Source of the DNA: Pyrocephalus nanus
Taxonomy: Eukaryota; Chordata; Aves; Passeriformes; Tyrannidae
Reading direction: 5' to 3'
DNA length: 64,000 nt
Assembly (NCBI GenBank): GCA_038380795.1
Contig: CM076271.1
Coordinates: 18,181,001-18,245,000 of the forward strand
Shown here: positions 1 to 14,300 of the stretch, piece by piece
Layout: every line of letters starts with the position of its first letter
How positions within the stretch are numbered: the first letter of the stretch is position 1
Program-made: the position numbers and the translations under genes
The notes under the pieces: generated by a model
Databases searched by the model: none
What the model saw: only the letters and a program-made list of their open reading frames with translations
Told to the model about the DNA's origin: nothing

Positions 1-1963
1 GGAAACTTTGGCTATTACCATATTCATGTTTCATGCGAAAATATTTTCAAGATCAAAGTTCTGTTATTAAAACAATGGGCATGAAAATAACAAAATTGCT
101 TTTTGTAAAACAAACAGATTCTTTGTATCTGAGAGGCTTTTCACAGAAATCTTTATTTTGAAACGGTAATACGTTACAGATTTCTTTGCTGCACTACTTT
201 GATTCATTCATTAAAATAGTTTTGATTTTGGCATGTTGCAAAGGTCTAAATAAAAGCATTTTAGTTACATAAATACAGACTCTGTGGACTCAACAGTAAT
301 ATAGTAGGTTTGGAAAACTGTCATTTATTCTGAAAATACACAAAGACCAAGCCACAGACAGAATTTTCGGTACATTGTAAACATTCTCACAGTATGGGTA
401 TAAATATCCCCTTTTTGATTCATTACATGCCAGGTCTTCAAGCAGAGAGATAGAAAAAGAAGCTGAAGAAAAGGGATTATAAATTTGCTAAGACGCTTAA
501 AGGCAGCGAAAGCCAAACAAGAAAAGAGCTTACAAAGTTTTAAGTCACTGTATACAGACAGGACCATAAAATTACAATAACAATACTAGATAATATAATC
601 TCATATTTACAGCCCTTTCATCCACCAAGATCCCCTCAAGCTGTGGCGTGTTTGGGAAGTTGTGGTGGGTGTTTGCAGAGATCACAGTGTCTGGTGGGTC
701 CTGGGCAGAGCTGGGCTATTGTTCCATCTCAGAGGGATGTTTAGGAAGAGTTAAAAAGGTCAATGAAGAATCCTCTCCAGGATGGTGCATTTGCAGTCTG
801 AAGTGTTTTGAGCCCAGGTTACCAATTCTTGCCCTTGATTCCATAGCAGAGGTTTCCCCCTCCTTCCTTTTGAACCAATTGCTGCCCTGATTTCTTTCTT
901 TGCTTTATGGACCATTTTGCCTCCAGCAGAGCAAATTGCCACTTGCTTTTCAGGGAAGGAAAACCCCCAGCTGGCAATGATCCCATGGCAGATCTCCCTA
1001 ACTTTGGTCGTGCAGAACCTACCAGAAAGCAGGAGCAGATTCAACATGGTTACATTAAACCTGTCTAACTTAGAGGCAGATGGTCTCATTGCCCACACCC
1101 ATATCCAGCTGTGGGTTTGCAATGCCATTAATATCTCTAATTCTGCTATAATTTGTATGTATTTGGTGTTTGGTGTCCAGCAGCACCTCATTTTGTTGCT
1201 CAGGGGGTGACAAGCCTAAGGAGATTCCTCCCCCTATAAACAAAACCCTTTTTAAGGACAGGGCAGAGATTTGGGTCATTTCCCAGACCACACCACGCAG
1301 GAGAACTGGGTCTGACCAGGGCTCCCCATCCCACTGGGAACAGAGGGAGTGAAAGGTCCTTGAGCCATGGGGAGGGAGCTGCTGGGGCTGCTAGGCAGGG
1401 GAGCTGAATAATGCCTCATTTTACATGTAAATGTATGTAAATTTTGGTGGGTCTAAAGTAAATTTGGACTTCAGAAACGACCTATTTTGGCGCCTTTTGT
1501 TTATTCCTTTTACAAACACGTTTTCATTGTCTTCTAAAAACACGCATTTTAAAATGCACCAGTTTGTGCCCTGTAGAGCAAATCCTGAAGCCTTTCTCCA
1601 GCTGAGCTCCTCTTAGGAGCCTTGTTTGCTCTTTTCCTGGCAGAGCTCCCAATGCCTTGATAGCAGTTTTATCTGAATAAAGCCCTGTGTATTTGCATGA
1701 CACTGAAAAGCTAAAATTATCTCTAAATGGAGCAAAAAAAAAAAAAATTGCCAATAAGAATTGTTCTGAGAAAGATTGCTCTTTGGTTGGCCCAGAGGGG
1801 ACATATTGTAAATATGATTTAAAAACGTCTCTGCTACTACTGTCTGATCTTATCATCAGATGTTGCTGTGGAATTTGTCTGTGCAGACCCTGGAAAGGAA
1901 AAACAGATTGAGAACATTAGCTTGTGCTGTGAGAAAATATCTCCAACTCACTTTGTCTGGCAC

Positions 1964-1980
1964 AAAAAAAAAAAAAAAAA
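1964..1980. repeat. poly(A) run, 17 bases
   Basis: An uninterrupted A run followed by an A/C-rich stretch (CCCAAACCAACCAAC). It is a simple repeat; no retrogene was recognised upstream. A separate 14-base A run lies at 1734-1747. Confidence 0.9.
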
Positions 1981-2422
1981 GAAAATCGAACCCAAACCAA
2001 CCAACTCTGCATTAGAAATATGCTCTAAAAAGGGAAACAAACATTAAAATGCTGCCTGTCTGCTTTGATCGCTCTGAACTCAAAATGTAAGCGCTGCTTA
2101 TTGATTCTTTGATGTCAGGAAAGCAACATTTTTCTCCGCTCCTGTCTCACTGTTGTGATGAACTTCAGGTTTTCATCCGTCTTCCTGACACTAAGGGTAC
2201 AACATGCCCTGAGCGGAATCACTGCCTGGAATCCGATTACAACAGCAAAGCAACGAGCTCTTTTCAGGGTTCTTTATGTTAAAAATCTTGTATTTGTCCA
2301 ATAAATCATTAGTTGTCTCACAGACCGGTCTAGAGAGAGGCTGACTTCTTGTCAGGAGGGTTTTTTTCACCATAAACCAGCAGAGTGTCACTCTGTGTAT
2401 GTAAGGATTGTTTGGTTTGTTG

Positions 2423-2442
2423 TTTTTTTTTTTTTTTTTTTT
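2423..2442. repeat. poly(T) run, 20 bases
   Basis: An uninterrupted T run. No retroposed copy or target-site duplication was recognised around it. Confidence 0.9.
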
Positions 2443-5400
2443 GAGGAGTATCTCAGTAATGCAGCACTGGGAAATGAAGATGACAAGGCATATAAATGTC
2501 TGAAACTAAATGCAGTTTAAGAACTGGAGTACGTTATCAGACAAGGGGTCACAATTAGTTTTACAGAGCCAAAGGTTTTTGCATTTCATCATTTTCTAAG
2601 CACTGAAACATGAAGTAGTCCTGGAAGTAACAGGGAGAATATTGTTGAAAAGAATGTTGGAATTTTTGAAGTTGTTTTAAATGAATCTAGGAAAGATAGG
2701 AAAATTACTAGGTCTGAGGGAATATGTGCAATAACCTGACAAATTTACTAACATGTCTTCTGTGTAATTCATACCTTGGGGTGTCTCTTTATAGATAGCA
2801 GTGATTTCATAGGTGAAGGACCTGTAGTTGATATAATTTCTGTGGGCCACAGAAACACTGAAGGCAGGATGGAGAGAATTCCAGTGCTGTGGGTTTGTGG
2901 GTAGGCTCAGAAAACTGATAACCATCAAAGTCCACTGTCTCATGTCTTCACATCACATGGCCTTGCAGTGGATCAACACTAACAGGAGTTTGCCTGCACT
3001 TGTCTGCAGTCAAACCTCCAGCTGGAGTGGAGAAACCAGCTGAGATTCCCCCCCCCAAGGCCAGTTGTAATTAAACATCTAATGGAGATAAATGGAGGAA
3101 AAACATGGCCATTTTCTGGTTCTTTTTGCATTGCAGGATATTTGGTGCATGGCTGTGTCCATCCACAGCCCACATGTTGTGCAGAAATCAATAGGGAAAA
3201 GCAAATCTTGCTGCAAATATTCTACTTAGAGCAGGGACTAGTGACCTTAGAAAAATAAATCTTGGGCAAGGACTTGAATATATTCCCATCTTTTCTACTT
3301 TCTCAACACTGAGATTAACTAGGTTGGGTCTACATATTCTTCAAGCTCCTGATTCTAGCACAGACACAACTGAGCCAGAAGAAATGGAAATGAGGCCTCG
3401 TCCTCCTTGTTTGTTCCAAACATCCCAGCTTGGTGAAAAGTGTGCTCTCTGTACCATCCTTCTCGTTATTTGCATGGACAGCCCTTATGGCTGCACAGTC
3501 TTACCAAAAAACCTGATCAGTCAAGTCATCAATTAACAATCCTATGAGAGGTGGAGCTGGGGCTGTGTGAGATCTGCAGGGACACAGGTTGGGCTTTGCA
3601 GGGCAAAAAGGGGTGGGTGCAGCTTGTGGGCTTGTGGCAGATGTGGAGATGAGCAAACACACACAGAATCAAACACGTTTTAGAGTTTGGACTTCAAACT
3701 GTGCCCCAGGAGAGGTTACCAGGAGCTTCTCTGACTGGAATTGTGGAATTTAGGAGAATGCTTAGCAGAAGGTGGCAGGGTTAGGAAAAAAATAAATGTT
3801 AGCTACAGGAGCTCTGAGCAAGGGTGTAATCAAAAATAGATCTGAAGGTACATGACTGTGTGAGGAACAATAAATAGGAAGTCTTTACAGATTCCATGTA
3901 GTCCTTATATTTTTATGGAAAATTATTTCTGGTCGAAGGAGCCATGCACTTGTGTAAATAGAAGCTTCCACGTGGTAAGAATACTTGAAAAGGAGTGAAG
4001 ATTGTCAATTTTGTGTTATCTCAGCTGACTTTTTGGCTTCTGTAGCTGCTGCATTCTGTAACTCAGCTTTTTTTCTGACTTTATTTGGAGACAAATAAAG
4101 GTGGGATGCAGTTGGGGCATTATGAGGATGAAAATGTTTCTGGAGTGCTTCCCAGAAGTGCTATTACTTTAAGGAAACTTGGATGATCAAATACTTGGAA
4201 AAAAATCTGTCACCCTAAAATATCTCACATTTTGGTAATGTACATAATCTGCTTCTTTTCTTATTTTTACTGTTTTATTTCAGCAAAATGGCAGGAATCA
4301 GTGAAGTTGTTATTATTTCCTCTCAGAGAATAATCAGACTGAAAAAATTCCTTTTAGTGCAACAGTTAGTGTAAGGGCATTTAAAAAAATATATCTCCCC
4401 TAAATTATGATTTGGAGTGGGGTTTTTTTTGTTTTTATAAAAGGAGTTAAAAGAAAAGCAAGAATAAGTTTGTCTCCAGTGAGAGCAGTTTTGAAGTTCC
4501 TCCTAGTCAATAGCTGTCTACACCTACACTCTTTTTCTCTGATTATTTTGTGTATTTTGGAATGCAGAGCTTACATATAGTATATCTCAATAAATACCAT
4601 TGGAAATGTCCTTTCTTTTATCCTTGTGCCTGTTCTGGAGCAGACTAGAGAATACCAGTGATGGGGATGTGTCATTTTGCCTTTTGTTTTTCTGACTATT
4701 TGAATTCCAAATAGAACATGACAGGGGCAAACTACACTTTTGAACTCTGACCTCTACTTTAAATTGAATGTGAAGTCTAAATATCTTCCTCTTTGACAGT
4801 ATCCAAAGAGAGGGTTGTCAGAGACATCTTATAACCTTGTGGCTGCAAGGGTATCCTCTACTAATTAAAAAAAAAAGTTTTCTGAAGAAGTTCTGACTCA
4901 GTAGAATAGACAGGGGGCCAATGTGGGGAAGAAAGGCACATTGTTCCCCCGGACAAAGACAGGGGATCAATTTTCATAAATCTGCATTCCCAAGACAACT
5001 GTTCAAATCTGGTAAAAGGTCCATTTCTTTGAACTTACATACCAGAAAGCTTTTATTCCTGTGCTCCCCAGCAGACAGGAGTCCAGGTTAACTGTGGCTC
5101 ATCACTGTTATGCTTTAGGTGATTCAGTGAGAAATTCTTTAGTTTAATGATGGGAGGTCCTACCTAGTTCAAGAAAAAATGGGGGAAAAAAAAAAAAAAG
5201 GAAGAATGAAAGGGTTACCTGTGGTGCCAGACAATGTTTGAGAAGATTCAGTTTCTTTGAGTTTTCAAAGCTCAGCTTTTAAGCTTCGTGGTTTTAAATT
5301 CCTAGATGTTGTAATTAAGGATTTAACGTTAGTTTAAAAATTCTTATTTATTCCTGGAGCAGCACATACCAAAATTCTAACTGTGAGAGCCCTGCCTAGC

Positions 5401-5820
5401 CTAAAATCCTTCCCTTTGGAGTTCTTATTGCTATTTCTTCTCTCTTTGGGACTGGATTATAGTCTCAAATGGACATTATTTAACCACAGTTCACTGCTAA
5501 CACAAAGTCCACACCACTTCACAAGTTCTCAGCAGCATTGCATCAGAATGATGTGCTTGGCCACTCATGCAGAATAAGGATATTTTTATTTCCAGTGCTC
5601 GTGAAGCAGAAACATTTGCCTTAGTATTTTCTCCAATAATATTAATATGTATTGAATGTTTTTGTTAGAGGAGCTTCTGGACATCCTGAGTGAAAAGAGG
5701 TCATAGGTACTTACATATATATATGACAAGCAGTGCATAATCTAAAAAAAAAATCCCGGTCTAAAGAAAATTAAATAAAGGGAGAAGGAAAAGAGTTATT
5801 TCCTGGACTGAAATTCTTTC

Positions 5821-5874
5821 TGTCTCATATATAATGCTTATTTTTGTCTCTATATAATGCTTGTTCTGTCTCTG
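5821..5874 (+). repeat. 22-24 bp imperfect tandem repeat, about 2.3 copies
   Basis: The units begin TGTCTC and continue TATATAATGCTT. Copy one spans 5821-5844, copy two 5845-5866, and a third TGTCTCTG starts at 5867. The first copy has a two-base insertion. Confidence 0.8.
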
Positions 5875-6042
5875 TGCAGCACCTTCTTTCTTCTCCTGGG
5901 CCCTTGGGTACAGGGATGATGGACAAGGTTTTAGGAAGTGGCATAACTATGGTGTGTAGGGCACTATCAACATAAAGATGTTACTCCTGCTGCAATAACA
6001 GACAATGAAGTCCTTTTGATTCTGGTCACCTTCTTGTTTCAA

Positions 6043-6060
6043 TTTTTTTTTTTTTTTTTT
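6043..6060. repeat. poly(T) run, 18 bases
   Basis: An uninterrupted T run immediately left of a segment open on both strands (6062-6295). Read on the minus strand it would be a poly(A) following that segment. Confidence 0.9.
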
Positions 6061-6297
6061 AATGTTTTCAAGCTTTTTCCCACCACCAGGAGGGCTAGGA
6101 ATATATTTTCCTAAAAAAGTGAAGAGTCCTGGCACAGTCACAGCACTTCCACGACTGGGGCCGGCAGACAGGAAATCCACTGAGATTGGAACTATAATTG
6201 AGATTTCTGCATCAAATTTGTCGGTGCCAGAACAGAAAATTGCCAGGAGCAGGTTCACGAGGTGGAGAAGCAGACAGAGCCCAACTGGGAGTTAAAG

Positions 6298-6332
6298 CAC
6301 CAAGAACTTAATTTGAACACCAAGAACTTAAT
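6298..6332 (+). repeat. 20-bp tandem duplication
   Basis: The 15-mer CACCAAGAACTTAAT occurs at 6298-6312 and again at 6318-6332, giving a period of 20 bases. It is a simple direct duplication. Confidence 0.9.
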
Positions 6333-6782
6333 ATATAAATTTCCTGGTTTGGGTTTACAGGCTGCATAAATACTGGCATAAAGGGAATGAAGCAAATCCA
6401 CGCAGGGAATAAAACCTGTGGAAAAAAAAGCAAACCAACCTACTGAGATCTAAAAATACAAATTTCTTCCCTTTTTCCTTTCTTCTCCTCTTCTCTTCCC
6501 TAACCAATTGCTCCTCATGAGCTTTCTCCTCAGCTATTCAGGTGATGGTTCTGCCAGACTGTAAGGAAGAAGCTACCCCATCACTTTTGGGTCTGTGTGT
6601 GCAGCTGAAAGTGTCCTTTTCTTCTCTAGCTACAGGCAGTCACACCAAGTAAATTGTTCTAGGTTTTTTAGACATTTTTAAAATGAAGACAAGATCGTAT
6701 CCAGCTTCTTTTGAAATGGATGTAAAGGTCTCCAGAGGAAAAAAACTGTGTGGCAACTTGTTCTTAATTACAGTTTGTAGGG

Positions 6783-6818
6783 GTGTGTGTGTGTATATAT
6801 ATATATATATATGTATGC
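6783..6818. repeat. (TG)n(TA)n compound microsatellite
   Basis: About five TG units pass into nine or so TA units, followed by an imperfect GTATG. It is a simple slippage repeat in unique sequence and likely length-polymorphic. Confidence 0.95.
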
Positions 6819-8348
6819 ACTTATGATTTAAAGAGTATGTGACAAAATGAGTAGCTGATCAGTCTTTACTCTTTTAAACAGGAGAAGCTTCTTGGAATTA
6901 GTGAAATTTGGACCAATTACAGGATCAGCTAATTAAACCCAGTGCCCATAAAATGATTTGCTACTAGTATTAGTTATACTCTGAATGTGTGTTCCTGTGT
7001 ACCTGTCCCACATTGTTGATAGTTGCAAATGGTCTTTTTTTTTTTCTTTTTTCAAGGATTAAAAGTTGTGGTGTTTTCAAGGAGTGTGGTGTAGAAAAAA
7101 CTGCATTTCTCACCACTTAACCCATTTGTGCTTTGATCTTTGTATCATCAAAGTCCTTTGCACAGCACTTCGAGGAATCATCTTAACTCTCAGAAACTAT
7201 TCTTGGGCACTTATTCTACTCCTTCCTCATATACATTTTGAAGTTTCTATAATCATACCCTATCACTGCCTTACAGCCCCTGCTTATCTGAAAAATCTAC
7301 AGAAACTTTGAGGGATAAATTCTGTTCTTTGTGGTGCATTTTGCACTCTGGTGCCCTGACTTGTGCTCTTGCTCCCCTTGGCTTTGGTGAGAAATGAGCT
7401 TGCACAGGATACTCAGCAATTATCAAAACCTAAATAGACTGTCAGTTCAAAAGGATCATAATTTCCTTGGAAAGAATTTAAGTTAAAAAAAAAACATCAA
7501 GAAGACTATAACCCAGGTAATGTCTGGATGATAGAAAAGGTTTGGAATATTCCACAGGAAAGAAGAAACTCCAAAGCAGAGGATTTACATTGTCTGACTC
7601 CACTGTTTGTATGTGGAACTATTATAAATGTTTTCCATCAATAGGAAGAGTTGAAATATGGAATTAACTCCTAATGAATTGGAGATGGGTATGCACTCCC
7701 AACTGGAGAATGTAACCTAAGCTACAGTGGCCCTTTAATCTTCAAATTCATGAAATAAGTAATGTATTGCAAGACTTTCTATGCTAGGTCATCTGGAAGG
7801 CAATGATTATTATGTTTTTCATTAGGAAAGACTGAGGGTGATAAAGACTAAGTGAGATAAAGGAGATTCACAGGCCCTGTAGACTTTAAACAAACACAAA
7901 ACTCATTTGTTAAGGGAATATCTTTTGCTTTCTGGACAAAGCAATAAAACTGCAGTCAGTGAAAAGGAAGCCCTGGACTCAGGAAGTGTAGGATGTGTAA
8001 AATGGGAAGGATTTCACTATGAGAAGGTGAAAGATAAGGGTGTGCATGGTTGCCAATTATTTAAATGTGCTGTTGGATTTCATTCCGTGTTGTGCCATAT
8101 ATAACAGGCACTGATGGGTTATTAAACAGGCAGGAGGTTTGCTGGCAGCTCTGGGCTGTATTTATGGTGTGGTTCTCCTAGAGAAGGCACCAGATAAGGT
8201 GCAGTAAATAACAAATAAATGGGATTGCAAACAAGAAAGGTCATTCCTGTATTGTTGCCCAAGGACTTGGTATGAATGGATGGCCAGGGCTGGCACTGCT
8301 CACACAGCACAGGGGGAAGGCAGAGTGATGCTCCAGGCTGCTCCAGGA

Positions 8349-8367
8349 GTTATCCCAGTGGGATAAC
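8349..8367. repeat. inverted repeat holding two opposed GATA-type motifs
   Basis: GTTATCCC and GGGATAAC form a perfect 8-bp inverted repeat around AGT. Each arm carries a TTATC/GATAA core. The palindrome is seen directly; a regulatory role is only a possibility. Confidence 0.75.
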
Positions 8368-11300
8368 CATTGAGCCAGAACATGGGAGCTTTTGTGAGCA
8401 TCACAACAACTGTTCATGGAGTTTGTTCTCGCTGTGTTTGGTGTGGGTGGGCAGTTTGGGACTGGCACAGCTGGTCACAGGTTTTGTCCTTCACCCACAC
8501 CCTGGGTCTGCTGGGCAGAAATCCCAGGCTTTTTGCAAAAATTGGTGTTGCTATTATAAAAATACATTATTTCATCCATTTCTCAGTTAAGCCTGAGCAC
8601 ACAGACTGCAGCTCCCTGGGAACTCCATGTCCCCTCAGGGGATGGTGTGAGGTCAGCAGGGTCAGGCTTAGTGCACATCTTCCCTTTCCTGTTGCCACGT
8701 TCTGCTGCTCCATGTGGCGTGGTTTGGGTCTGAATATGGACCTGGTAAACAAAGCCCCAACACTCACCACTGTCTTTATGAGGGTGATGCATCATGTTGA
8801 GAGTTTTGGGGAGGGAGAAAATACCTTTAGGGAATCTGATGGTATTTTGTTGTTGAAAATGAAAGCCACAATTTTTGCTGTCGTATACTTGCTTCCAGCT
8901 GTTGTCAAAGAAGAGAAACTGAGGCACAGGGGGAGCTGAGGCCATGGCAGGTGTGGGTAGCTGGCATCTCTAAAGCTGAGCAACCATATTAGAAGCCCAT
9001 GGTGAAGGCAGAGCTCTGACCCCTGAATGCTCAACAGCACCCCTGATTGAGAAAGCAAACAAATAACTATGGTTTTAAATAGATTTGACAGAGAAGGGTT
9101 AGTGGATGGGTAAAGGAAGAGAGAAACTGTGGGGTTGAAATAGATAAAGTGTCTATTTAAATGGTGTTTATAGTTTGGTTGTGTGTGTGAGTTTAAAACC
9201 GATGGCCCACTGAATGCAAGTATCATTTACAGTGGAGTCGTCTTTGTCCCAGCAGAGTGAACTCCATCTAAGACTGCTGTAACCAACCCAGCTGGCTGCT
9301 GGAAGGGCTCTGTTCAAATCCCATGATCTTGTCTCTTTATCATTTAAATTTATGGAATTGATTCATGCAAAATATTTAGAACAGAAGATTGAGGTTACCA
9401 TAATTTCCTTAAAGAAAGGCTCGACTGGCCCACCACAGTTATTGATATTTCCAGAGCGAAAGGGTTATGAAAATCCCCTTCTTTTCAAGCAAGGTTTCCT
9501 CAGTGTGATTTTGGAGACACACTCTCCATGTTTACAGAAAACTTTAGAAGCTTTAGAAAGTGATTTCGTAATTCCCAAGGAGAACAACAACATCACGCTT
9601 CTGTCCAAGGGGAAATGGATCAAAGGGGGATTGTTTAGAGAGCAGCTACATTTCTTCACATCACTTCCAGTTGTTGCTGGGCTGTTGTTGCCACATCATC
9701 ACTCCTAGATGTGCATCAGGCTTGGAATGTCATTAAACTTTGTGTTGTGGCTTGCAAAAATGCATTCTGCTCTCTGCTCAGTGTGGAGGGGAGGGGGAAT
9801 TTTACTGAATCCCTTAAAAATATGCTTGAAATGACATGAAGAGGCTTTCAAACTGAAATGTTTTTATGGAGAAGTGAAAAGCAGACTGATTGGCTTCTCC
9901 CTCTGTCTGTCTGAGGTGTCAGAGGCTTTAGGTCTCCCTGAAACAGGGTGAGTCTTCCTGCTGTGTGAAATCCGTGCTCCCTGAGTGATGTACAAGCACT
10001 TTCTTCACAGAGGTGTCAGAGAAAACCTAAGGAAGCACTAACCCTGTGGCTCCCCTCCTCTGCCCCAGCTCCAGACCATTACTCACAGCCCTGGAATGCA
10101 GCTTGCACAGGGACTTGCACTGCCTGGATCTGCACAGCCACAGAGCCTCTGGCCTGCCTGGGGCTTTCCTCCCTCAAGTTGTGCCAGCCAGTCCTGGAGC
10201 CAGCTTGGAGCCCCAGCTGTGGGATGTGGGACTCTCCTTCCACTGGCTCTGGCAGGACACAAGTAGTAGGAAGGCTTTGGATCAGGTTCTGCCCTGTGCA
10301 ATTTGTTCTGAAGACCAATTGGGTCAAGCAGAACCACTGCCAGGTGGGCTCGTTCCACCCCAGTTTCATTGCTGGCTTCTGCTTCTCTCTTCACAAAAAA
10401 ATCACTTTACAAGGCTGTATCTCCAGTTATGAGGCATTCTGGCTTGTAGGTATGGGTAGAGGGGTGAGAGGCTGCTGGTGCTCCACTGGATGCACCCAAA
10501 CAGCCAAAGCAAAACTATTTACCGTGAGAAGGCTGTGGGAGTGACTTCAATGGCACTTGCAAGCAGCATTCAGATTATGTGGAACAGGGTAGGCCTGGCC
10601 TGAGTTTGGCTATGAATGCAGTCAAATGACATTTTAAAAAATGAATTAGTGAGGATTTCTACTTTTATCATCCGTGGAAAAATCTTTTAATAATTGGACA
10701 ACAGTATGTTTTGTTTGCTGCTTGTTTCACAAAACCTTAGACTATTTTGGGAGGCCAATAAAGATTCACTGACGTCAAAATGGAATATTAAAGGCAGATG
10801 TTTCTGGTTAGCTTATTTACCCCAACTACTTTTCTTGATTTTCTTTTTTTTTTGAGAGATAAGTCTAGACTAGATAGAGCACATTTCTAAAGTGCACTTT
10901 TTAACTGATGAGTTGTTTTTTCAACAGTTTCCAGAATAAGCCTCTCAATTTTATTTCCTCTACCTAGTATCATTATTAATTAAATTAGTGAGTGACATTT
11001 TGATAAGCCAATAATAATACTGTGCTTGATACAGGAAAAAAAAGTCTCAGTAATGTTATTAGATACAGATGAAATGCGCCACTGCTATGAAAACTCAAAC
11101 ATCTGGAGAAGATGGATGTTCAGGTAAATGGTACAAAAGAGTTCTGAGATTTAGCTGAAGCAACAAGATTAATATATATGAGGAATGTTGTCTCAGTGAA
11201 CCATTTTTGGCTCATTCCCTGCCATAACCCCAAATATATTGTACACAGATTAGTTTCTCAGAGGAGGCAAACTTGGGGCTGGATGTTGCATCAGATGAGA

Positions 11301-14300
11301 GTGAGGAAAGCTGTGCAGCAGCACCAAGACTCTGCAGCATCCAGTGCTGATCAGAGAAGAAATATTGCTCCATTAGCTCTTCTGGTAAATATGCTCTGGA
11401 TCAGGAGAGCAATAAATATAAATATAGACAGTGGTTGCTGGAACCAGTCTGGTCCCCTTGCAGAAGCAAGAGCACTCAAGGCTGCTTCCAGTTATGCCAC
11501 CTTTTTTTAGGCAGCTGGTATGGTCCTGTCTACATTTCTGTTCCACCAGAAAATGGATGTTGCCTCCAACAGAAGTTACAAGAGATTAAGGCAGCAGACA
11601 GAGGGATGACAGGCTGCATACTTGGCCTTGCCTTGAGGAGATGAGGATCAGCTGTTGCAGATTGAAATGTGTGTCCCTGCCTGTGCTGTCCTGCTCCACA
11701 GCCCTTCCCTGTGCCAGGGGGCTGCTGCAGAGGGAGCTGGAGGATGGAAAGAAAAAGCAAATGGGAGAGGCACAACCCCCTGTGCTCACACTCCAGCCTT
11801 CCTGAAACACCTCTGACTCTTCATGGTGTTCTTCCCAGCCCTCAGCAGCCACCCCTTCCTCCTCAAAGCCTTGTTACATACCCAGCCCCTCTATCTACTT
11901 CAAACCTCACTGGCCTCTCCATATTTCTTATTCCTTTCACCACAGTGTCAGCCAGATTTTGTGATCAAGCCATCTACACCCATCTCACCTCCCACACCAG
12001 AATTTGGGCTGAATTCTGCCTGTACTGCTGAGCAGCCTCAGCTTTTCTCCTCAAAAGCCTGTTGCCCACACTCAGCCTCTCTGTGCTCCCGACCTCCTGA
12101 CACTTCCCTCATCTCAGCTGCTCCTGCACATCCTCACCTCTTGCTGGCTCTTTGCTGTCTCTTCTTCTTCCTCCCACTGTCCCCCAGACCTGATCTGTGA
12201 CCAGCACAAACTTAAACTTATGCAGTATTTCTTGGAAGCCTTTAATTAGCTCTGGGAATAGAAGCAGCAGTGTCAGCCTGGGAGCAGCCAAGGATCCTTG
12301 AGCACTTGGCTCCAGCACTGCTCGTCCTGCCAGGGTGCTACAGCAGCACTCTGGATTTGGCTGAGGCTGTGGCTTGGTCAGGAGGATTTTGACCTTCTTC
12401 CCTGCCTGACTTCATGCTATTTTTAAAACTCAGCCAGGACTTTTTTTTCCCCTTGACAGCTGGATTTGGCTCAGTATTTCCTTATGATTCCATAACATCT
12501 TTTTACGGTATTATCGTATTACTTATTTTCATTTTTAGCCCAGGGCTTCATTTGAGGGCGCTGAAGGAGTTATTGTAATAACTAACATTCCACCAGATGT
12601 GTAGCACAACAGCCAATAGCTTCAGACAAATCTTTTTATGGTTTTTCTATAATAATAAAACAATAAACTTTGAGTTTATGTGAAGACACATTAATGTAGC
12701 TTTCCACATGTAATTCAGCTTATAGGAATCCTAAACCTTCCAGAAAATAATGCTTAAGTAGATTACCATGAGCCTTACTGGACATTTGAGGGTATATATT
12801 TATTAAAGTGTGCTTTGGTCGTGAGAATGTGCTTGACTTTAAACATGTAATTGAAACCATATCAGACTGGACCCTGCCAGCTTGTGCTCTTGGACTGTGT
12901 CTTATTCCAGCTGAAATCAAGAGGTGACTTCTGGAAGAGACCCTAATTATTTTATCTGACTTGGGGTGCCAGAGCTGGGTCCATTGTTTAGACAGTTTCT
13001 TATTAAGAGTTATTTGATTACGTGGTGTGTGAGCAGTTGTGTCTAAATGTGACCTACAGAGTTCAGGTGATGTGATGCTCTCACAGGACTTACTCATTGC
13101 TTTGCCTCGAGCTCATTGCATGGGGACTCCCCTGCTCCATGAGCAAACTGGGAATGGGCCATGGCTCTCAATCACAGGTTTTGTCCTTTTTTCCCTAGTT
13201 CAAGGGTGCATTAGCTATTTCAGAAGTGAGTAATACACACTCTTCACTTTCCCGTCCCTTGGTGCATTTTACTTCTTAAATACTAGGAAATCCTCCCTCA
13301 AAACCTGCTACTTTACAGCCCTGCACATCCTCTGCTCCTTAGTTCTACTGCTCATTCCACACTGTGTTCAGTGTTCGTGCACCTACACCCCTTTTCCTTC
13401 TCTAAATCCTCCAAAGAGACTGTCTCTGCTCAAGCAGCACTTTCCTTTCCAGTATTACTCCAGTTTTGTAGCCCTTTATCTCCACACTGAGAATGCCAGA
13501 ATCTGGAACCAGTCTACTGTTAACTGGAGCAACAAAGCAGCTTTGATTGCAACAAAGCTCGAGCAAAATACAGAGCATGAAATTATGGGTCGATCTGAAT
13601 AAGTGGGAATTTTGCCATTGGCTCCAACAGAGCAAAGATTTCATGCTTGTTTAAATGTGAAAGCTGAAAAGCTGAAGGAAGTGAAAATGCCATGAAAGCT
13701 TCTGGGAGGAAGAAGAAAAGCCACTTGAAAAGGGCTAATTTTGTTTGAAGCTCATTACTTGATAACTAAACTGGGCCTTGGATGGACATCAGGATCTCAA
13801 AATAAGTAGAAGTTGGGCTTGGTAGGAGAAGAATCTTCCAACAAACACAGAAGTGCTTGGACAGCAGAATATGAACATTTCTGCTTCTTCCTTTGCTGAT
13901 CATTTATGATTTCAGTTGGTTCCCCCTCCACATTTTCTCACCTTGAGGTCTTCTAAAAGGAACAAATGTGAAAGATGGATGCCTGTGAAACAATACTGTC
14001 AATGAACAGTTGCTCCATTGAAATCCAATACATTCCTTCACATTTCTGGTGACTTCCTTGAGAGCAGAGTTTGGTTTTACTTTCTAATCTGTCATGTCAA
14101 ATTCTTTGGCACTTTCACATAAATAATCACTCCCAGGCAGTTGTTAGAAGTGGCACTGCACAAAATACTTGCTTATCCAATACTTCCACAGAGCCTTCTA
14201 TTCAGCTGTGAATTATTAGGGAAGAAGAACGGATGTGATTAACTGTGATAGCCATTTCAGCTCAGTTGCTGCTGTTATTTCACCTAAGTCTTGCTCACCC

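Noticed and set aside
8370..8939. 189-codon plus-strand frame
   Set aside because: No family resemblance; Trp/Cys/His-rich translation typical of non-coding G+T-rich sequence, overlapped by open minus-strand frames.
9352..9708. 118-codon plus-strand frame with protein-like composition
   Set aside because: No recognisable family, no splice or promoter support, and a minus-strand open frame overlaps it.
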